Shown here: one piece after another, positions 8,321 to 17,314 of the stretch | Layout: each line of letters begins with the position of its first letter | How positions within the stretch are numbered: the stretch's first letter is position 1 | DNA from: RI-92 sp037384645 | Lineage (GTDB): Bacteria > Pseudomonadota > Gammaproteobacteria > UBA6429 > Thiohalophilaceae | Assembly (NCBI GenBank): GCA_037384645.1 | Contig: JARRNT010000016.1 | Span: 37,877-101,876, forward strand | Reading direction: 5' to 3' | DNA: 64,000 nt | Position numbers and translations under genes: made by a program | The notes under the pieces: generated by a model | Told to the model about the DNA's origin: nothing | Databases searched by the model: none | Seen by the model: only the letters and a program-made list of their open reading frames with translations

Positions 8321-9304
8321 TTACAGACCTGTGCGGTGATGAACGCTGAAATACAGTACTACCATATATGCGAGGTAGATACCAAGCAAGACAAACCCTT
8401 CCAGACGGTTGATTTTACCGGGTTTTTTGAAGCCGTAGGCAAACACGAACATGGCAATGGTGAGGCCGATCATGAAGCTGTAATCACGGCTTAACACCTC
8501 GGTACCAATGCGAATCGGGTGAATTGCGCCGGGCAGACCCAGGACCCCCAGCAGGTTGAACATGTTTGAGCCGATGACGTTACCGAGGGCAATATCGGGT
8601 TCCTTTTTGAGCGCACTCATGACCGAGGCTGCCAGTTCCGGCAGGCTGGTGCCGATGGCGACGATGGTCAGGCCGATGACCAGGTCGCTGACGCCGAGCA
8701 TGTGGGCAATACTGACGGCTCCATAGACCAGGATACGGGAGCTGATGAGCAGGACGATGAAGCCAATGGCGGTCCACATCAAGGCAATGGGCAGGCGGAT
8801 TCTCGGGATCTCGCGTTCATACTCATGGGTCATAGGCTCTGGCCGACTTCCGCTCATGCCCAGGCGAATCAGCCAGACCACCAGCAGCACCAGGGACCCG
8901 AGCAGGATGAAGCCGTCCGTGCGGCCGAGATAGTGATCCAGCAGCAGGGCCAGGGTGAGTAACATCACTATAAATAGCAGGGGAAACTCGCGTCGCAGGG
9001 TCGTGGAGTTGACCTCCAGCGGGGTAATGATCGCGGTCACACCAATGACCAGCCCGACATTAGTGATATTCGAGCCAATTGCATTACCCACGGCCAGCCC
9101 GGAATTATGGCTCATCGCGGCCATGGCCGAGACCAGCAATTCCGGTGCCGAGGTGCCGAAGCCGACAATGGTCAGACCGATGACCAGTGTGGATACGCCC
9201 AGGTTGCGGGCAGTGGCAGCAGCGCCGTGCACAAAACGATCAGCCCCCCAGACCAACAGGGCGAAACCGGCAATAATGGCAAAAATGGCAGTTAGTAGTT
9301 GCAT
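8321..9304 (-). CDS. Calcium/sodium antiporter of the CaCA family (YrbG-like)
   Basis: An inner-membrane cation/Ca2+ exchanger of 327 residues with about ten hydrophobic segments. It has the two inverted alpha-repeats that define the family: GFGTSAPELLVSAMAAM with GNAIGSNITN in the first half, and AIGTSLPELAASVM with GNVIGSNMFN in the second. In E. coli yrbG occupies the same place before kdsD. Ion specificity cannot be told from the sequence. Confidence 0.93.
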   Translation of the reverse strand: MQLLTAIFAIIAGFALLVWGADRFVHGAAATARNLGVSTLVIGLTIVGFGTSAPELLVSAMAAMSHNSGLAVGNAIGSNITNVGLVIGVTAIITPLEVNSTTLRREFPLLFIVMLLTLALLLDHYLGRTDGFILLGSLVLLVVWLIRLGMSGSRPEPMTHEYEREIPRIRLPIALMWTAIGFIVLLISSRILVYGAVSIAHMLGVSDLVIGLTIVAIGTSLPELAASVMSALKKEPDIALGNVIGSNMFNLLGVLGLPGAIHPIRIGTEVLSRDYSFMIGLTIAMFVFAYGFKKPGKINRLEGFVLLGIYLAYMVVLYFSVHHRTGL

Positions 9305-9331
9305 GGATGCTTGAAGTAGCAGGTACCGGCG

Positions 9332-10126
9332 TTAATTGCCGGCACCATCCTGTAATTGTTTGTCCAGTTCCTGTTGGAGTTCAAGATCGCTCTTGGTCGG
9401 TGCCTGGATTTTGGGGGGCGGTGGCGGCTGACCGCCATTGATCAGGCTTGCGCGATGCTGCAAATAGGCGTTGCGCATAAAGACGTAGGGATCGACCCCG
9501 GATTGCTCCATAAGCCTGGTGGCCTGCAACAGACTGGCGCGGGTATCCACGGCACGCAAAATGATGAATGACCAGCGTGCCTCGGTATCAGAAATACTGT
9601 AAACCGGGTCGATGTAGCCGTCGGCCACCAGACCCGTGGTGTCACGTGCCGTACTGGGACCCAGAAACGGAAGCACCAGGTAAGGGCCGTTGCCCACTCC
9701 CCAGGAGGCCAGGGTCAGACCAAAATCTTCATTATGTTTGGGCAGGCCCATGTGACTGGAAACGTCAATTAATCCCAACAAGCCAAATGTTGTATTAAAG
9801 GTAAAACGGCTGAAGTCCTGGGCGGCCTGTTCGAATTTGAACTGCAGCAAATCATTAATCATGACCAGGACGTCATCGAGGTTACTGAAAAAATTACTGA
9901 CCCCGGACTGCACTGCGTCGGGTGTGTAGTTCTTATAGGTGCGGGCAACCGGGCGGGCGATTGCACGGTCAAATCCGTCATTGAAAGCGTATACCGAGCG
10001 GTTGAACGATTCCCAGGGATCACGTTTGTCCGGGGAGGTGACCGAAGCACAGGACGTCAACATACTGCTCGCACAAAGTATGAGCAGGAGACACAGGGAA
10101 CGTGACGAAATCATGCTGATGTTCAT
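9332..10126 (-). CDS. mlaA: Outer-membrane lipoprotein MlaA (VacJ)
   Basis: The outer-membrane part of the Mla phospholipid retrograde transport system, which removes mislocalised phospholipid from the outer leaflet. From ATG at 10126 the protein has 264 residues, with a lipoprotein signal ending in LTSC (Cys26). The MlaA domain includes DPWESFNRSVYAFNDGFDRA and a conserved LPFLGPSTARDTTG block. The C-terminus is proline rich (PPPPPK). An in-frame start at 10165 is possible but would overlap the next gene. It is close to, but divergent from, the mlaFEDB operon, an unusual closeness because mlaA is generally unlinked in model organisms. Confidence 0.93.
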   Translation of the reverse strand: MNISMISSRSLCLLLILCASSMLTSCASVTSPDKRDPWESFNRSVYAFNDGFDRAIARPVARTYKNYTPDAVQSGVSNFFSNLDDVLVMINDLLQFKFEQAAQDFSRFTFNTTFGLLGLIDVSSHMGLPKHNEDFGLTLASWGVGNGPYLVLPFLGPSTARDTTGLVADGYIDPVYSISDTEARWSFIILRAVDTRASLLQATRLMEQSGVDPYVFMRNAYLQHRASLINGGQPPPPPKIQAPTKSDLELQQELDKQLQDGAGN

Positions 10127-10136
10127 GGTTAAAATT

Positions 10137-10322
10137 TTATTCTGCTTTGGTTTTGGTGGCGCCACAACGCTGGCAGCGATATACGGTCAGTAACTTGCCT
10201 GCTTTGACCGAAAACGGTTTGGACTTGTCGACCACCCACTTGTGAAACCCGCTGCGGCACAACATCTTACCCTTGTGTTTTTCCTGCGTGCCGGGTTTTT
10301 TGAAGCGTACTACATCACCCAT
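10137..10322 (-). CDS. Small zinc-ribbon-like protein of unknown function
   Basis: I do not recognise this family. From ATG at 10322, preceded by an AAAGG ribosome binding site about ten bases upstream, it encodes 61 basic residues. It has a VVRFKKPGTQEKHKGKMLC segment and a C-terminal pair YRCQRCGATKT that looks like half of a zinc ribbon. Other cysteines are few, so a full zinc site would need a partner Cys/His such as Cys and His in MLCRSGFHKW. A longer form from 10370 (77 residues) is possible. It is directly upstream of mlaA in the same orientation. Confidence 0.65.
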   Translation of the reverse strand: MGDVVRFKKPGTQEKHKGKMLCRSGFHKWVVDKSKPFSVKAGKLLTVYRCQRCGATKTKAE

Positions 10323-10460
10323 GTAATATGAACCTTTGTTTGTTTGCCATCGCTGTCGTTCAGATACCATTCAGCCGAATCAATTAGCCTGTCGCGGACT
10401 GGGCATCATGGCGAACCCAAGTATAATCGGCCTGGGCAAGAATATTGAAGGTAATCAGCC

Positions 10461-11135
10461 TTGAGTGATGCAGCAGTATTAATCGGTACCTGCGGCTGGC
10501 AGTATCCGCAGTGGAATACCAGTTATTATCCGGAAGGGTTGCCAGCGGACTGGCGTCTGGCCTTCTATGGCAACGAGTACCCGGTCGTGTTGCTGCCGGC
10601 CAGTTACTGGTCGCAGGGACGTGAAGCCATCAATAGCTGGCTGGAGGAAACGGCAGAACGCCCGGAATTTATCTGCGAGTGGGTGTTTGGCGCGGAAGGA
10701 TTGGGCCAGGACAGCTTGCGTGACGGTATTGCTGAACTGGCAGAGCGCGTGCTAGGTATCATGGTCACGCTGCAGGCCCAACCGGATGCGACACAGTTGC
10801 AGGAGATTGCCAGGCTGGCAGCCGATTACCCGGTGTGCCTGGATTGGCCGGAGGCGGAACCCGGCCAGCTTCATGCCCTGCTGTCTCAGGCGGGTTTGGC
10901 GAAAACGGTCGGTATTTGCTGGCGTGGCGAGGCTGAGAATGTCGCGCAACTGGACAGTGGTCGTTTGCTTGTGGCGCGCGTGCCAAGCGAAGGACAGACG
11001 CCGCGCAGTCTGCGCAGCCTGCTGGAAACCCTGATAACAAACGCGGGTGATCGACAGGTAGTGGTACTTTTCGATGGCAATCCGCCTGACCTTGAGATTG
11101 TGGATCAGGCAGAGGTCATTGTGAATTTGTTATGA
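10461..11135 (+). CDS. DUF72-like protein (YecE family), short version
   Basis: A 224-residue protein starting at TTG 10461 behind a GAAGGT ribosome binding site. The N-terminus (IGTCGWQYPQWNTSYYPEG, then DWRLAFYGNEYPVV) matches the start of DUF72 proteins, which have a TIM-barrel-like fold and no firmly assigned reaction. Typical members are about 240-300 residues, so this one is short and may lack part of the barrel. It lies between mlaA and mlaF on the plus strand, divergent from the small zinc-ribbon gene. Confidence 0.75.
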   Translation: MSDAAVLIGTCGWQYPQWNTSYYPEGLPADWRLAFYGNEYPVVLLPASYWSQGREAINSWLEETAERPEFICEWVFGAEGLGQDSLRDGIAELAERVLGIMVTLQAQPDATQLQEIARLAADYPVCLDWPEAEPGQLHALLSQAGLAKTVGICWRGEAENVAQLDSGRLLVARVPSEGQTPRSLRSLLETLITNAGDRQVVVLFDGNPPDLEIVDQAEVIVNLL

Positions 11136-11183
11136 ATAAAGGGATGTCGCCCATCAGGGGCACACGGTATGATAGTCGACTAG

Positions 11184-12017
11184 ATGCAAAACGATAATTC
11201 AGTCCTGGTCAAAGTGCGCGACCTCAAATTTGCGCGGGGCAAGCGCATGATCTTCGATGGGGTCGATCTCGATATCCAGCGCGGTAAAATTACCGCCATC
11301 ATGGGACCGAGCGGGACCGGCAAGACCACCCTGCTGCGCCTGATTGGTGGCCAGTTGCGACCACAACAAGGCAGTGTGCATGTTGACGAACAAAGGGTCG
11401 ACACACTCCGCCATTCCGCTTTATATCAACTGCGCAAACGCATGGGCATGCTGTTTCAGAACGGTGCCTTGCTCACGGACATGAATGTCTTCGAGAACGT
11501 TGCCTTTCCCCTGCGCGAACATACCCGGCTGTCGGAAGACATGCTACGTGACCTGGTATTGATCAAGTTACATGCAGTAGGACTGCGCGGTGCCCGCGAC
11601 CTGATGCCGAGTGAATTGTCCGGCGGGATGGCGCGAAGGGTAGCGCTGGCACGCGCGATTGCACTGGACCCCATGATCATGATGTATGACGAACCGTTTA
11701 CCGGCCAGGACCCGATCTCCATGGGGGTGCTGGTCCGCCTGATTCGTAAACTCAACGACGCACTCGGCCTGACCAGTATTATTGTGTCGCATGATATTGC
11801 CGAGACCTCCAGCATCGCCGATTACATTTACCTGTTATCCGATGGCAAGGTCGTGGGCCAGGGTACGGCAGAAGAACTTAACCAGTCTTCTTCTGAATGG
11901 GCTCAGCAATTTCTCAAGGGTTTGCCCGACGGCCCGGTGCCGTTTCATTATCAGGCCGTGGATTACCTGGAAGACCTGCTGGCGGGCGCCGACAGGCGCA
12001 GTGGAGGTGCAATGTGA
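11184..12017 (+). CDS. mlaF: Phospholipid ABC transporter ATP-binding protein MlaF
   Basis: The cytoplasmic ATPase of the MlaFEDB inner-membrane complex. It is 277 residues, with Walker A GPSGTGKT at 41-48, signature LSGGM at 145-149 and Walker B ending MMYDEP near 167-171. It is followed by mlaE with a four-base overlap in which the mlaE GTG start overlaps the mlaF stop. A TATGAT -10-like hexamer lies at 11168-11173, but I see no matching -35. Confidence 0.96.
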   Translation: MQNDNSVLVKVRDLKFARGKRMIFDGVDLDIQRGKITAIMGPSGTGKTTLLRLIGGQLRPQQGSVHVDEQRVDTLRHSALYQLRKRMGMLFQNGALLTDMNVFENVAFPLREHTRLSEDMLRDLVLIKLHAVGLRGARDLMPSELSGGMARRVALARAIALDPMIMMYDEPFTGQDPISMGVLVRLIRKLNDALGLTSIIVSHDIAETSSIADYIYLLSDGKVVGQGTAEELNQSSSEWAQQFLKGLPDGPVPFHYQAVDYLEDLLAGADRRSGGAM

Positions 12018-12802
12018 ATATCGTCGATCCAGTAGCCCGGCTCGGTCGCAGTGGCCTGGATTTCTTCCAGCGCCTGGGGCGTGCGCATATTCTGTTTTTT
12101 AACATCCTGTCCGGCTTGCACACATTGCTGTTGCGGTTTGGCCTGGTGATTCAGCAGGTGTATTCCGTTGGCGTATTGTCGCTGCTGATCATTCTGGTAT
12201 CCGGTTTGTTCGTAGGTATGGTGCTCGGTCTGCAGGGCTATAACACGCTGGTGGATTTCGGCGCGGCTGAGTCGCTTGGCGTGGTGGTGTCATTATCACT
12301 GGTGCGTGAGCTGGGGCCGGTGGTGACAGCTCTGTTGTTTGCCGGGCGTGCCGGTTCGGCATTGACCGCCGAGATTGGTTTGATGAAGGCTACCGAACAG
12401 TTATCGGCGATGGAAATGATGGCGGTTGACCCGATACGGCGAGTACTGGCCCCGCGCTTTCTGGCCGGCGTGATCTCCATGCCATTACTGGCCGCTATCT
12501 TCAGTGCAGTGGGCGTAATCGGTGGCTACTTTGTTGGCGTCGGTTTGTTAGGCGTGGATTCCGGTGCCTACTGGTCGCAGATGCAGGCCAAGGTGGGTTT
12601 ATATGATGACGTCATGAACGGCGTGATCAAGAGTCTGGTCTTTGGTGTGGTGGTCACCTGGATTGCCGTATTTGAAGGCTACGATGCAGTTCCGACCTCG
12701 GAGGGCGTCAGCCGTGCCACCACCCGGACCGTGGTGCATTCTGCCCTGGCGATACTGGGACTGGACTTTATTTTGACGGCATTAATGTTCGGAGCGTACT
12801 GA
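12014..12802 (+). CDS. mlaE: Phospholipid ABC transporter permease MlaE
   Basis: The inner-membrane permease of the Mla system, 262 residues with about five to six membrane segments. It has the family block MVLGLQGYNTLVDFGA and the cytoplasmic loop LGPVVTALLFAGRAGSALTA. I chose GTG at 12014 because a GGAGG ribosome binding site lies just before it, it overlaps the mlaF stop, and it gives the usual length. The open frame extends further upstream only inside mlaF. Confidence 0.95.
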   Translation: MNIVDPVARLGRSGLDFFQRLGRAHILFFNILSGLHTLLLRFGLVIQQVYSVGVLSLLIILVSGLFVGMVLGLQGYNTLVDFGAAESLGVVVSLSLVRELGPVVTALLFAGRAGSALTAEIGLMKATEQLSAMEMMAVDPIRRVLAPRFLAGVISMPLLAAIFSAVGVIGGYFVGVGLLGVDSGAYWSQMQAKVGLYDDVMNGVIKSLVFGVVVTWIAVFEGYDAVPTSEGVSRATTRTVVHSALAILGLDFILTALMFGAY

Positions 12803-12804
12803 TT

Positions 12805-13368
12805 ATGATGACGACACGTACAGCAGAGATTTGGGTGGGGATTTTCGTGGCGGCCGGCCTGGCAGCCTTGTTTATGCTGGCGATGAAAGTCAGTAATCTG
12901 AGTTCCTATACTTCAGGTGGTGGTTATGATGTGATTGCGCGCTTTGATGATGCCAGTGGCCTGAAGGTGCGTTCCCCGGTCACCATGGCCGGCGTCACCC
13001 TGGGGCGGGTTTCGCAGATAGGTTTTGACCCCAAGACCTATCAGGCGGTGGTCACCATGCGTATCGAAAGTCGTTACAACAAATTACCCGACGGCACATC
13101 GGCCAATATCTATACAGCCGGCCTGTTGGGGGAAAAATACATTGGTCTGTTACCCGGGCCGGCGTCCAATCCGTGTCAGGACGAGAAACTGCAGGCCCAA
13201 CTCGAAGGACGTAAGCCTGACCTCAAGGGCCTGAAGTGCGGCCCGCAATATCTCAAGCAGGGCTCGGTCATTAAGCTGACCCAGGGTTCGCTGATACTGG
13301 AAAAACTCATTGCGCAATTCATCTCCAAATTCATGGACAAGAGTGACGACAAAAAACAGGGCAAGTAA
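12805..13368 (+). CDS. mlaD: MCE-domain phospholipid-binding protein MlaD
   Basis: An inner-membrane anchored periplasmic MCE protein that forms a hexameric ring above MlaE and passes lipid. It has 187 residues, one N-terminal helix (about 9-28), an MCE domain (about 40-118) including VTMAGVTLGRV and AGLLGEKYIGLLPG, and a hydrophobic C-terminal helix region. Two ATG codons are adjacent at the start. The next gene is mlaB, four bases away, so the usual mlaC is missing from this position. Confidence 0.95.
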   Translation: MMTTRTAEIWVGIFVAAGLAALFMLAMKVSNLSSYTSGGGYDVIARFDDASGLKVRSPVTMAGVTLGRVSQIGFDPKTYQAVVTMRIESRYNKLPDGTSANIYTAGLLGEKYIGLLPGPASNPCQDEKLQAQLEGRKPDLKGLKCGPQYLKQGSVIKLTQGSLILEKLIAQFISKFMDKSDDKKQGK

Positions 13369-13372
13369 GCGC

Positions 13373-13678
13373 ATGAGCGAGCAACAACCCACGATTGAGC
13401 GCACGGACAGGAATCATTTTGTGATCCGGGGCGAACTTAATATGCAGACCGTGCCGGCTCTCGCCAGCGCTGGACACAGCCTGCTGGCGCAGGCCGAGGG
13501 GGATATTTGCATCGACCTGGCCGGGGTCAGTCGCGCCGACAGCGCGGGCCTGGCCCTGCTTATCGATCTGCAACGCCAGGCCCGCCGCCAGCAATGCGGG
13601 ATCCGCTTCGAACACCTGCCTGAGCAACTAGTACAGATACTGCGTCTGAGCGAATTGCACGAAATCCTGCCAATTTAG
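13373..13678 (+). CDS. mlaB: STAS-domain protein MlaB
   Basis: A cytoplasmic STAS domain subunit that stabilises the MlaFE ATPase. The start is ATG at 13373, giving 101 residues. The STAS pattern is clear: NHFVIRGELNMQTVPAL, then ICIDLAGVSRADSAGLALLI, and the RLSELHEILPI end. It directly follows mlaD, where mlaC would normally be found. Confidence 0.9.
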   Translation: MSEQQPTIERTDRNHFVIRGELNMQTVPALASAGHSLLAQAEGDICIDLAGVSRADSAGLALLIDLQRQARRQQCGIRFEHLPEQLVQILRLSELHEILPI

Positions 13679-13777
13679 TGGCTAATCCCGCATTTTCCTG
13701 TCGGAAAGCCGTGCGGCCAGGCGCTGCATTTGGTTAAAATAGCCACTTTCCGTGACAGATAATCCCTGGAATACATT

Positions 13778-14035
13778 ATGGAACCCTCAGAAGTCGAAAA
13801 ACTTATCAAAGCAGGATTACCCGATTGCGAAGTGAGCGTAAAGGGCGATGGCAGTCATTTCGAAGCCGTGGTCGTGGGCGATGTCTTTGACGGCATGTCC
13901 CTGGTGAAACAGCAACAACTCGTTTATGCCACGGTCGGGGAACGGATCACCAGTGGCGAATTACATGCCCTGTCCATTAAGACTTATACCCCGCAGGACT
14001 GGGAACGTGCAAAGAAACTGCACGTCTCTTCCTGA
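13778..14035 (+). CDS. ibaG: BolA-family iron-sulfur/acid stress protein IbaG
   Basis: An 85-residue BolA/IbaG-type protein with the class II KH-like fold. The central helix-strand block DGSHFEAVVVGDVFDGMSLV is followed by QQLVYATVGERITSGELHAL, both typical. Family members bind monothiol glutaredoxins with [2Fe-2S] clusters. Its position between mlaB and murA is the conserved gammaproteobacterial order, which favours IbaG over BolA. Confidence 0.93.
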   Translation: MEPSEVEKLIKAGLPDCEVSVKGDGSHFEAVVVGDVFDGMSLVKQQQLVYATVGERITSGELHALSIKTYTPQDWERAKKLHVSS

Positions 14036-14058
14036 CTCTCAGTGTATAAATAGCAAAT

Positions 14059-15318
14059 ATGGATCGCTTGATTATTACCGGTGGCAAACCCTTGACGGGG
14101 GAGATTCGGATATCCGGTGCGAAGAATGCCGCCCTGCCGATTATTGTCTCGACCTTACTATCAGATGAACCGGTAACCGTCTGTAATATTCCTCACCTCA
14201 ACGATATCACCACCACCATGGAGTTGCTGGGGCGCATGGGTGTGTCGATCACCATGGGCGAGAAAATGGACGTGGAGGTGGACAGTTCGACGATCTCGAA
14301 TTTTGCCGCGCCGTACGAGCTGGTAAAAACCATGCGCGCGTCGATCCTGGTGCTCGGGCCGTTGCTGGCGCGATTCGGGAAAGCCGAGGTTTCGCTCCCA
14401 GGTGGTTGTGCCATTGGATCACGTCCGGTCAACCTGCATATCCAGGGGCTGCAGGCAATGGGTGCCGATATCTCGGTAGAGAATGGCTATATCAAGGCCG
14501 AGTCAAAGCGTCTGCACGGTGCCAAGATCGTCATGGACCTGGTGACAGTCACCGGGACTGAAAACCTGATGATGGCGGCGGTCCTTGCCGACGGGCGCAC
14601 GATTATCGAGAATGCCGCGCGTGAACCTGAGGTGGTGGACCTGGCCAATTGTCTGAATAGCATGGGGGCAAAGGTACAGGGTGCCGGTAGTGATGTAATT
14701 ACTATCGACGGTATGGAACGTCTGCACGGTACACGTTATAGCGTGTTGCCTGACCGGATTGAAACCGGCACCTACCTGGTGGCGGCGGCCATTACTGGTG
14801 GCAAGGTCAAACTCAAAAACACTTCACCGGGACACTGCGATGCGATTACCGCCAAGCTGGAAGAGGCGGGAGCCCGGATAGAAATCGGTGATGACTGGAT
14901 CAGTCTGGATATGGAGGGTAATGGGCCCGAGGCAGTGGATATTCGGACGGCACCCTACCCGGCATTTCCAACGGACATGCAGGCGCAGTTTTGTGCACTG
15001 AATGCCGTGGCCAGGGGAACCGGCATGATCACCGAGACCGTGTTTGAAAACCGTTTTATGCACATTCAGGAATTACAACGGATGGGTGCGGACCTGGCAC
15101 TCAATGGCAATACCGTTGTGTGCAACGGCGTCGACAAGCTGACCGGCGCGCCGGTCATGGCCACCGACCTGCGGGCATCGGCTTCGCTGGTACTGGCGGG
15201 CCTGGTGGCTGCGGGTGATACCGTGGTAGATCGCATCTATCATATCGACCGTGGCTATGAATGTATCGAAGAAAAGTTACAACAACTGGGCGCGCAAATC
15301 CGGCGCGTCCCGGCCTGA
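14059..15318 (+). CDS. murA: UDP-N-acetylglucosamine 1-carboxyvinyltransferase MurA
   Basis: Catalyses the first committed step of peptidoglycan synthesis, transferring enolpyruvate from PEP to UDP-GlcNAc. It is 419 residues of the EPSP-synthase fold. Lys22-Asn23 lie in SGAKNAALP, and the catalytic Cys117 lies in PGGCAIGSRPVN. The cysteine means normal fosfomycin sensitivity would be expected of the enzyme. It starts 23 bases after ibaG. Confidence 0.98.
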   Translation: MDRLIITGGKPLTGEIRISGAKNAALPIIVSTLLSDEPVTVCNIPHLNDITTTMELLGRMGVSITMGEKMDVEVDSSTISNFAAPYELVKTMRASILVLGPLLARFGKAEVSLPGGCAIGSRPVNLHIQGLQAMGADISVENGYIKAESKRLHGAKIVMDLVTVTGTENLMMAAVLADGRTIIENAAREPEVVDLANCLNSMGAKVQGAGSDVITIDGMERLHGTRYSVLPDRIETGTYLVAAAITGGKVKLKNTSPGHCDAITAKLEEAGARIEIGDDWISLDMEGNGPEAVDIRTAPYPAFPTDMQAQFCALNAVARGTGMITETVFENRFMHIQELQRMGADLALNGNTVVCNGVDKLTGAPVMATDLRASASLVLAGLVAAGDTVVDRIYHIDRGYECIEEKLQQLGAQIRRVPA

Positions 15319-15335
15319 ACAGAATCGTAAGGACC

Positions 15336-15965
15336 ATGTCAGAAACCATCACCATTGCATTATCCAAAGGTCGCATCTTCAAGGAGACGCTACCTCTGCT
15401 TAAGGCTGCAGGTATTGAACCCCTGGATGATCCGGAAAGCAGTCGCAAACTGATACTCGATACCAATCGGGAAGAGGTCAAACTCGTCATCATTCGCGCC
15501 ACTGATGTCCCCACCTATGTGCAGTTCGGTGCGGCTGACCTCGGAGTGGCCGGCAAAGACGTACTGATGGAACATGGTGGTGAGGGTCTGTATGAACCGG
15601 TCGACCTGCAAATTGCAAAATGTAAATTAATGGTTGCCGGACGCAAGGGTGAAACGCATGACGGTGTGCGCCTGCGCATCGCGACCAAATATGTAAATAG
15701 CACGCGCCGCTATTACGCCGAACAGGGTAAACAGGTTGAAATCATCAAGCTGTATGGTTCCATGGAACTGGCACCGATCGTGGGGCTCGCGGATTATATC
15801 GTCGATGTGGTGGATACCGGCAACACGCTCAAAGCCAATGGCCTGGAGCCACTGGAACATATTGCCAATATCAGTTCGCGTCTGGTGGTGAACAAGGCGT
15901 CGATGAAAATGAAGCATGCGCGCATTCAGCAGTTTATTCACGATATGCAGACGGCGGTGAAGTGA
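15336..15965 (+). CDS. hisG: ATP phosphoribosyltransferase, short form HisG
   Basis: The first enzyme of histidine synthesis, which joins ATP and PRPP. From ATG at 15336 it has 209 residues, the short form that lacks the C-terminal regulatory domain and works only with HisZ, a histidyl-tRNA-synthetase-like partner. Motifs include ITIALSKGRIFKETLPLL, GAADLGVAGKDVL and the PRPP loop DIVDVVDTGNTL (seen as YIVDVVDTGNTLKANG). hisZ is not in the window, as expected, because it is often near purA. It starts 18 bases after murA. Confidence 0.96.
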   Translation: MSETITIALSKGRIFKETLPLLKAAGIEPLDDPESSRKLILDTNREEVKLVIIRATDVPTYVQFGAADLGVAGKDVLMEHGGEGLYEPVDLQIAKCKLMVAGRKGETHDGVRLRIATKYVNSTRRYYAEQGKQVEIIKLYGSMELAPIVGLADYIVDVVDTGNTLKANGLEPLEHIANISSRLVVNKASMKMKHARIQQFIHDMQTAVK

Positions 15966-15966
15966 C

Positions 15967-17277
15967 ATGACCTCAATCACAGTAAAACGTCTGGACGCCA
16001 CGCACGACAACTTCTGGCCACAACTGGAATCCCTGCTGGCCTGGGAAAATGTTTCTGATGACAATATTGCAGGGACGGTGCGCGAGATACTTGATGCGGT
16101 GCACAGTCGTGGCGATCAGGCCTTGATCGAATATACCAATCGTTTCGATCGCATGCAGGCTCAAACTATGGCAGACCTCACTATCGAGCCGTCGCGTCTG
16201 GATGCGGCACTGGCCGCAATTCCAGCGCAACAGCGCGAGGCGCTTGAATCCGCGGCACAGCGTGTGCACATCTATCACGAGCATCAGAAGAGTGACAGCT
16301 GGAGTTACACCGAGGCCGATGGCACCTTGCTGGGGCAGCAGGTGACGCCTCTGGATCGGGTTGGCCTCTACGTGCCCGGCGGTAAAGCGGCCTATCCGTC
16401 TTCAGTATTGATGAACGCCATTCCGGCCAAGGTCGCCGGTGTCGCGGAGCTGATCATGGTCGTGCCGACCCCCGACGGCGTGATCAACGACCTGGTTCTG
16501 GCTGCCGCCCATATCGCCGGGGTCGACAAGGTATTTGCCATCGGTGGCGCACAGGCCGTAGCGGCATTGGCCTATGGTACGGAGAGTGTCCCGCGGGTCG
16601 ACAAGATCGTGGGGCCTGGCAATATCTATGTGGCCACCGCCAAGTCCATGGTGTTTGGCCAGGTCGGTATCGACATGATCGCGGGCCCTTCTGAAATCCT
16701 GGTTGTGTGTGACGGGCAAACCGATCCTGACTGGATCGCCATGGACCTGTTTTCCCAGGCGGAACATGACGAGGATGCCCAGGCCATTCTGGTGTCACCC
16801 GATGCCAAGTTTCTGGACAGGGTACAGGCCAGTATCGAGAAGCTGGCGTTGCAAATGGAACGTCAGCAGATCATCGAGACCTCACTGGGTGGACGCGGTG
16901 CCCTGATCAAGGCCAATGACCTGGCCCAGGCGATCGAGATTGCCAACTTTATTGCACCTGAACATCTGGAGCTGTCGGTGGAAGACCCGCTGGCCATTGT
17001 GCAACAGGTGCGACATGCCGGCGCCATTTTCATGGGACGTTATACTGCCGAGGCGATTGGTGATTACTGTGCCGGACCGAACCACGTGTTACCGACTTCA
17101 CGCACTGCACGTTTCAGTTCACCATTGGGGGTCTATGATTTCCAGAAACGCTCCAGCCTGATCATGTGCTCGCCACAAGGCGCAGCAAAACTGGGGCAGA
17201 CCGCCTCGGTACTGGCCCGCGGGGAAGGGCTGACTGCGCACGCCCGTTCTGCTGAATACCGCTTGCCGGAAGAATAA
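15967..17277 (+). CDS. hisD: Histidinol dehydrogenase HisD
   Basis: A zinc enzyme for the last two oxidations, histidinol to histidine. It is 436 residues with the expected blocks: GLYVPGGKAAYPSSVLMNA, GPGNIYVATAK, GPSEILVVCD, the zinc/catalytic SQAEHDEDAQA, IAPEHLEL with the catalytic Glu-His pair, and FMGRYTAEAIGDYCAGPNHV. It starts one base after the hisG stop. Confidence 0.98.
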   Translation: MTSITVKRLDATHDNFWPQLESLLAWENVSDDNIAGTVREILDAVHSRGDQALIEYTNRFDRMQAQTMADLTIEPSRLDAALAAIPAQQREALESAAQRVHIYHEHQKSDSWSYTEADGTLLGQQVTPLDRVGLYVPGGKAAYPSSVLMNAIPAKVAGVAELIMVVPTPDGVINDLVLAAAHIAGVDKVFAIGGAQAVAALAYGTESVPRVDKIVGPGNIYVATAKSMVFGQVGIDMIAGPSEILVVCDGQTDPDWIAMDLFSQAEHDEDAQAILVSPDAKFLDRVQASIEKLALQMERQQIIETSLGGRGALIKANDLAQAIEIANFIAPEHLELSVEDPLAIVQQVRHAGAIFMGRYTAEAIGDYCAGPNHVLPTSRTARFSSPLGVYDFQKRSSLIMCSPQGAAKLGQTASVLARGEGLTAHARSAEYRLPEE

Positions 17278-17314
17278 GACCGGATCTTTGGTCAAGGTCT
17301 TTGCACACGCACTC

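Noticed and set aside
12014..13680. mlaC fused within mlaD or mlaB
   Set aside because: Both flanking proteins have normal lengths and complete domains with no extra MlaC-like part.
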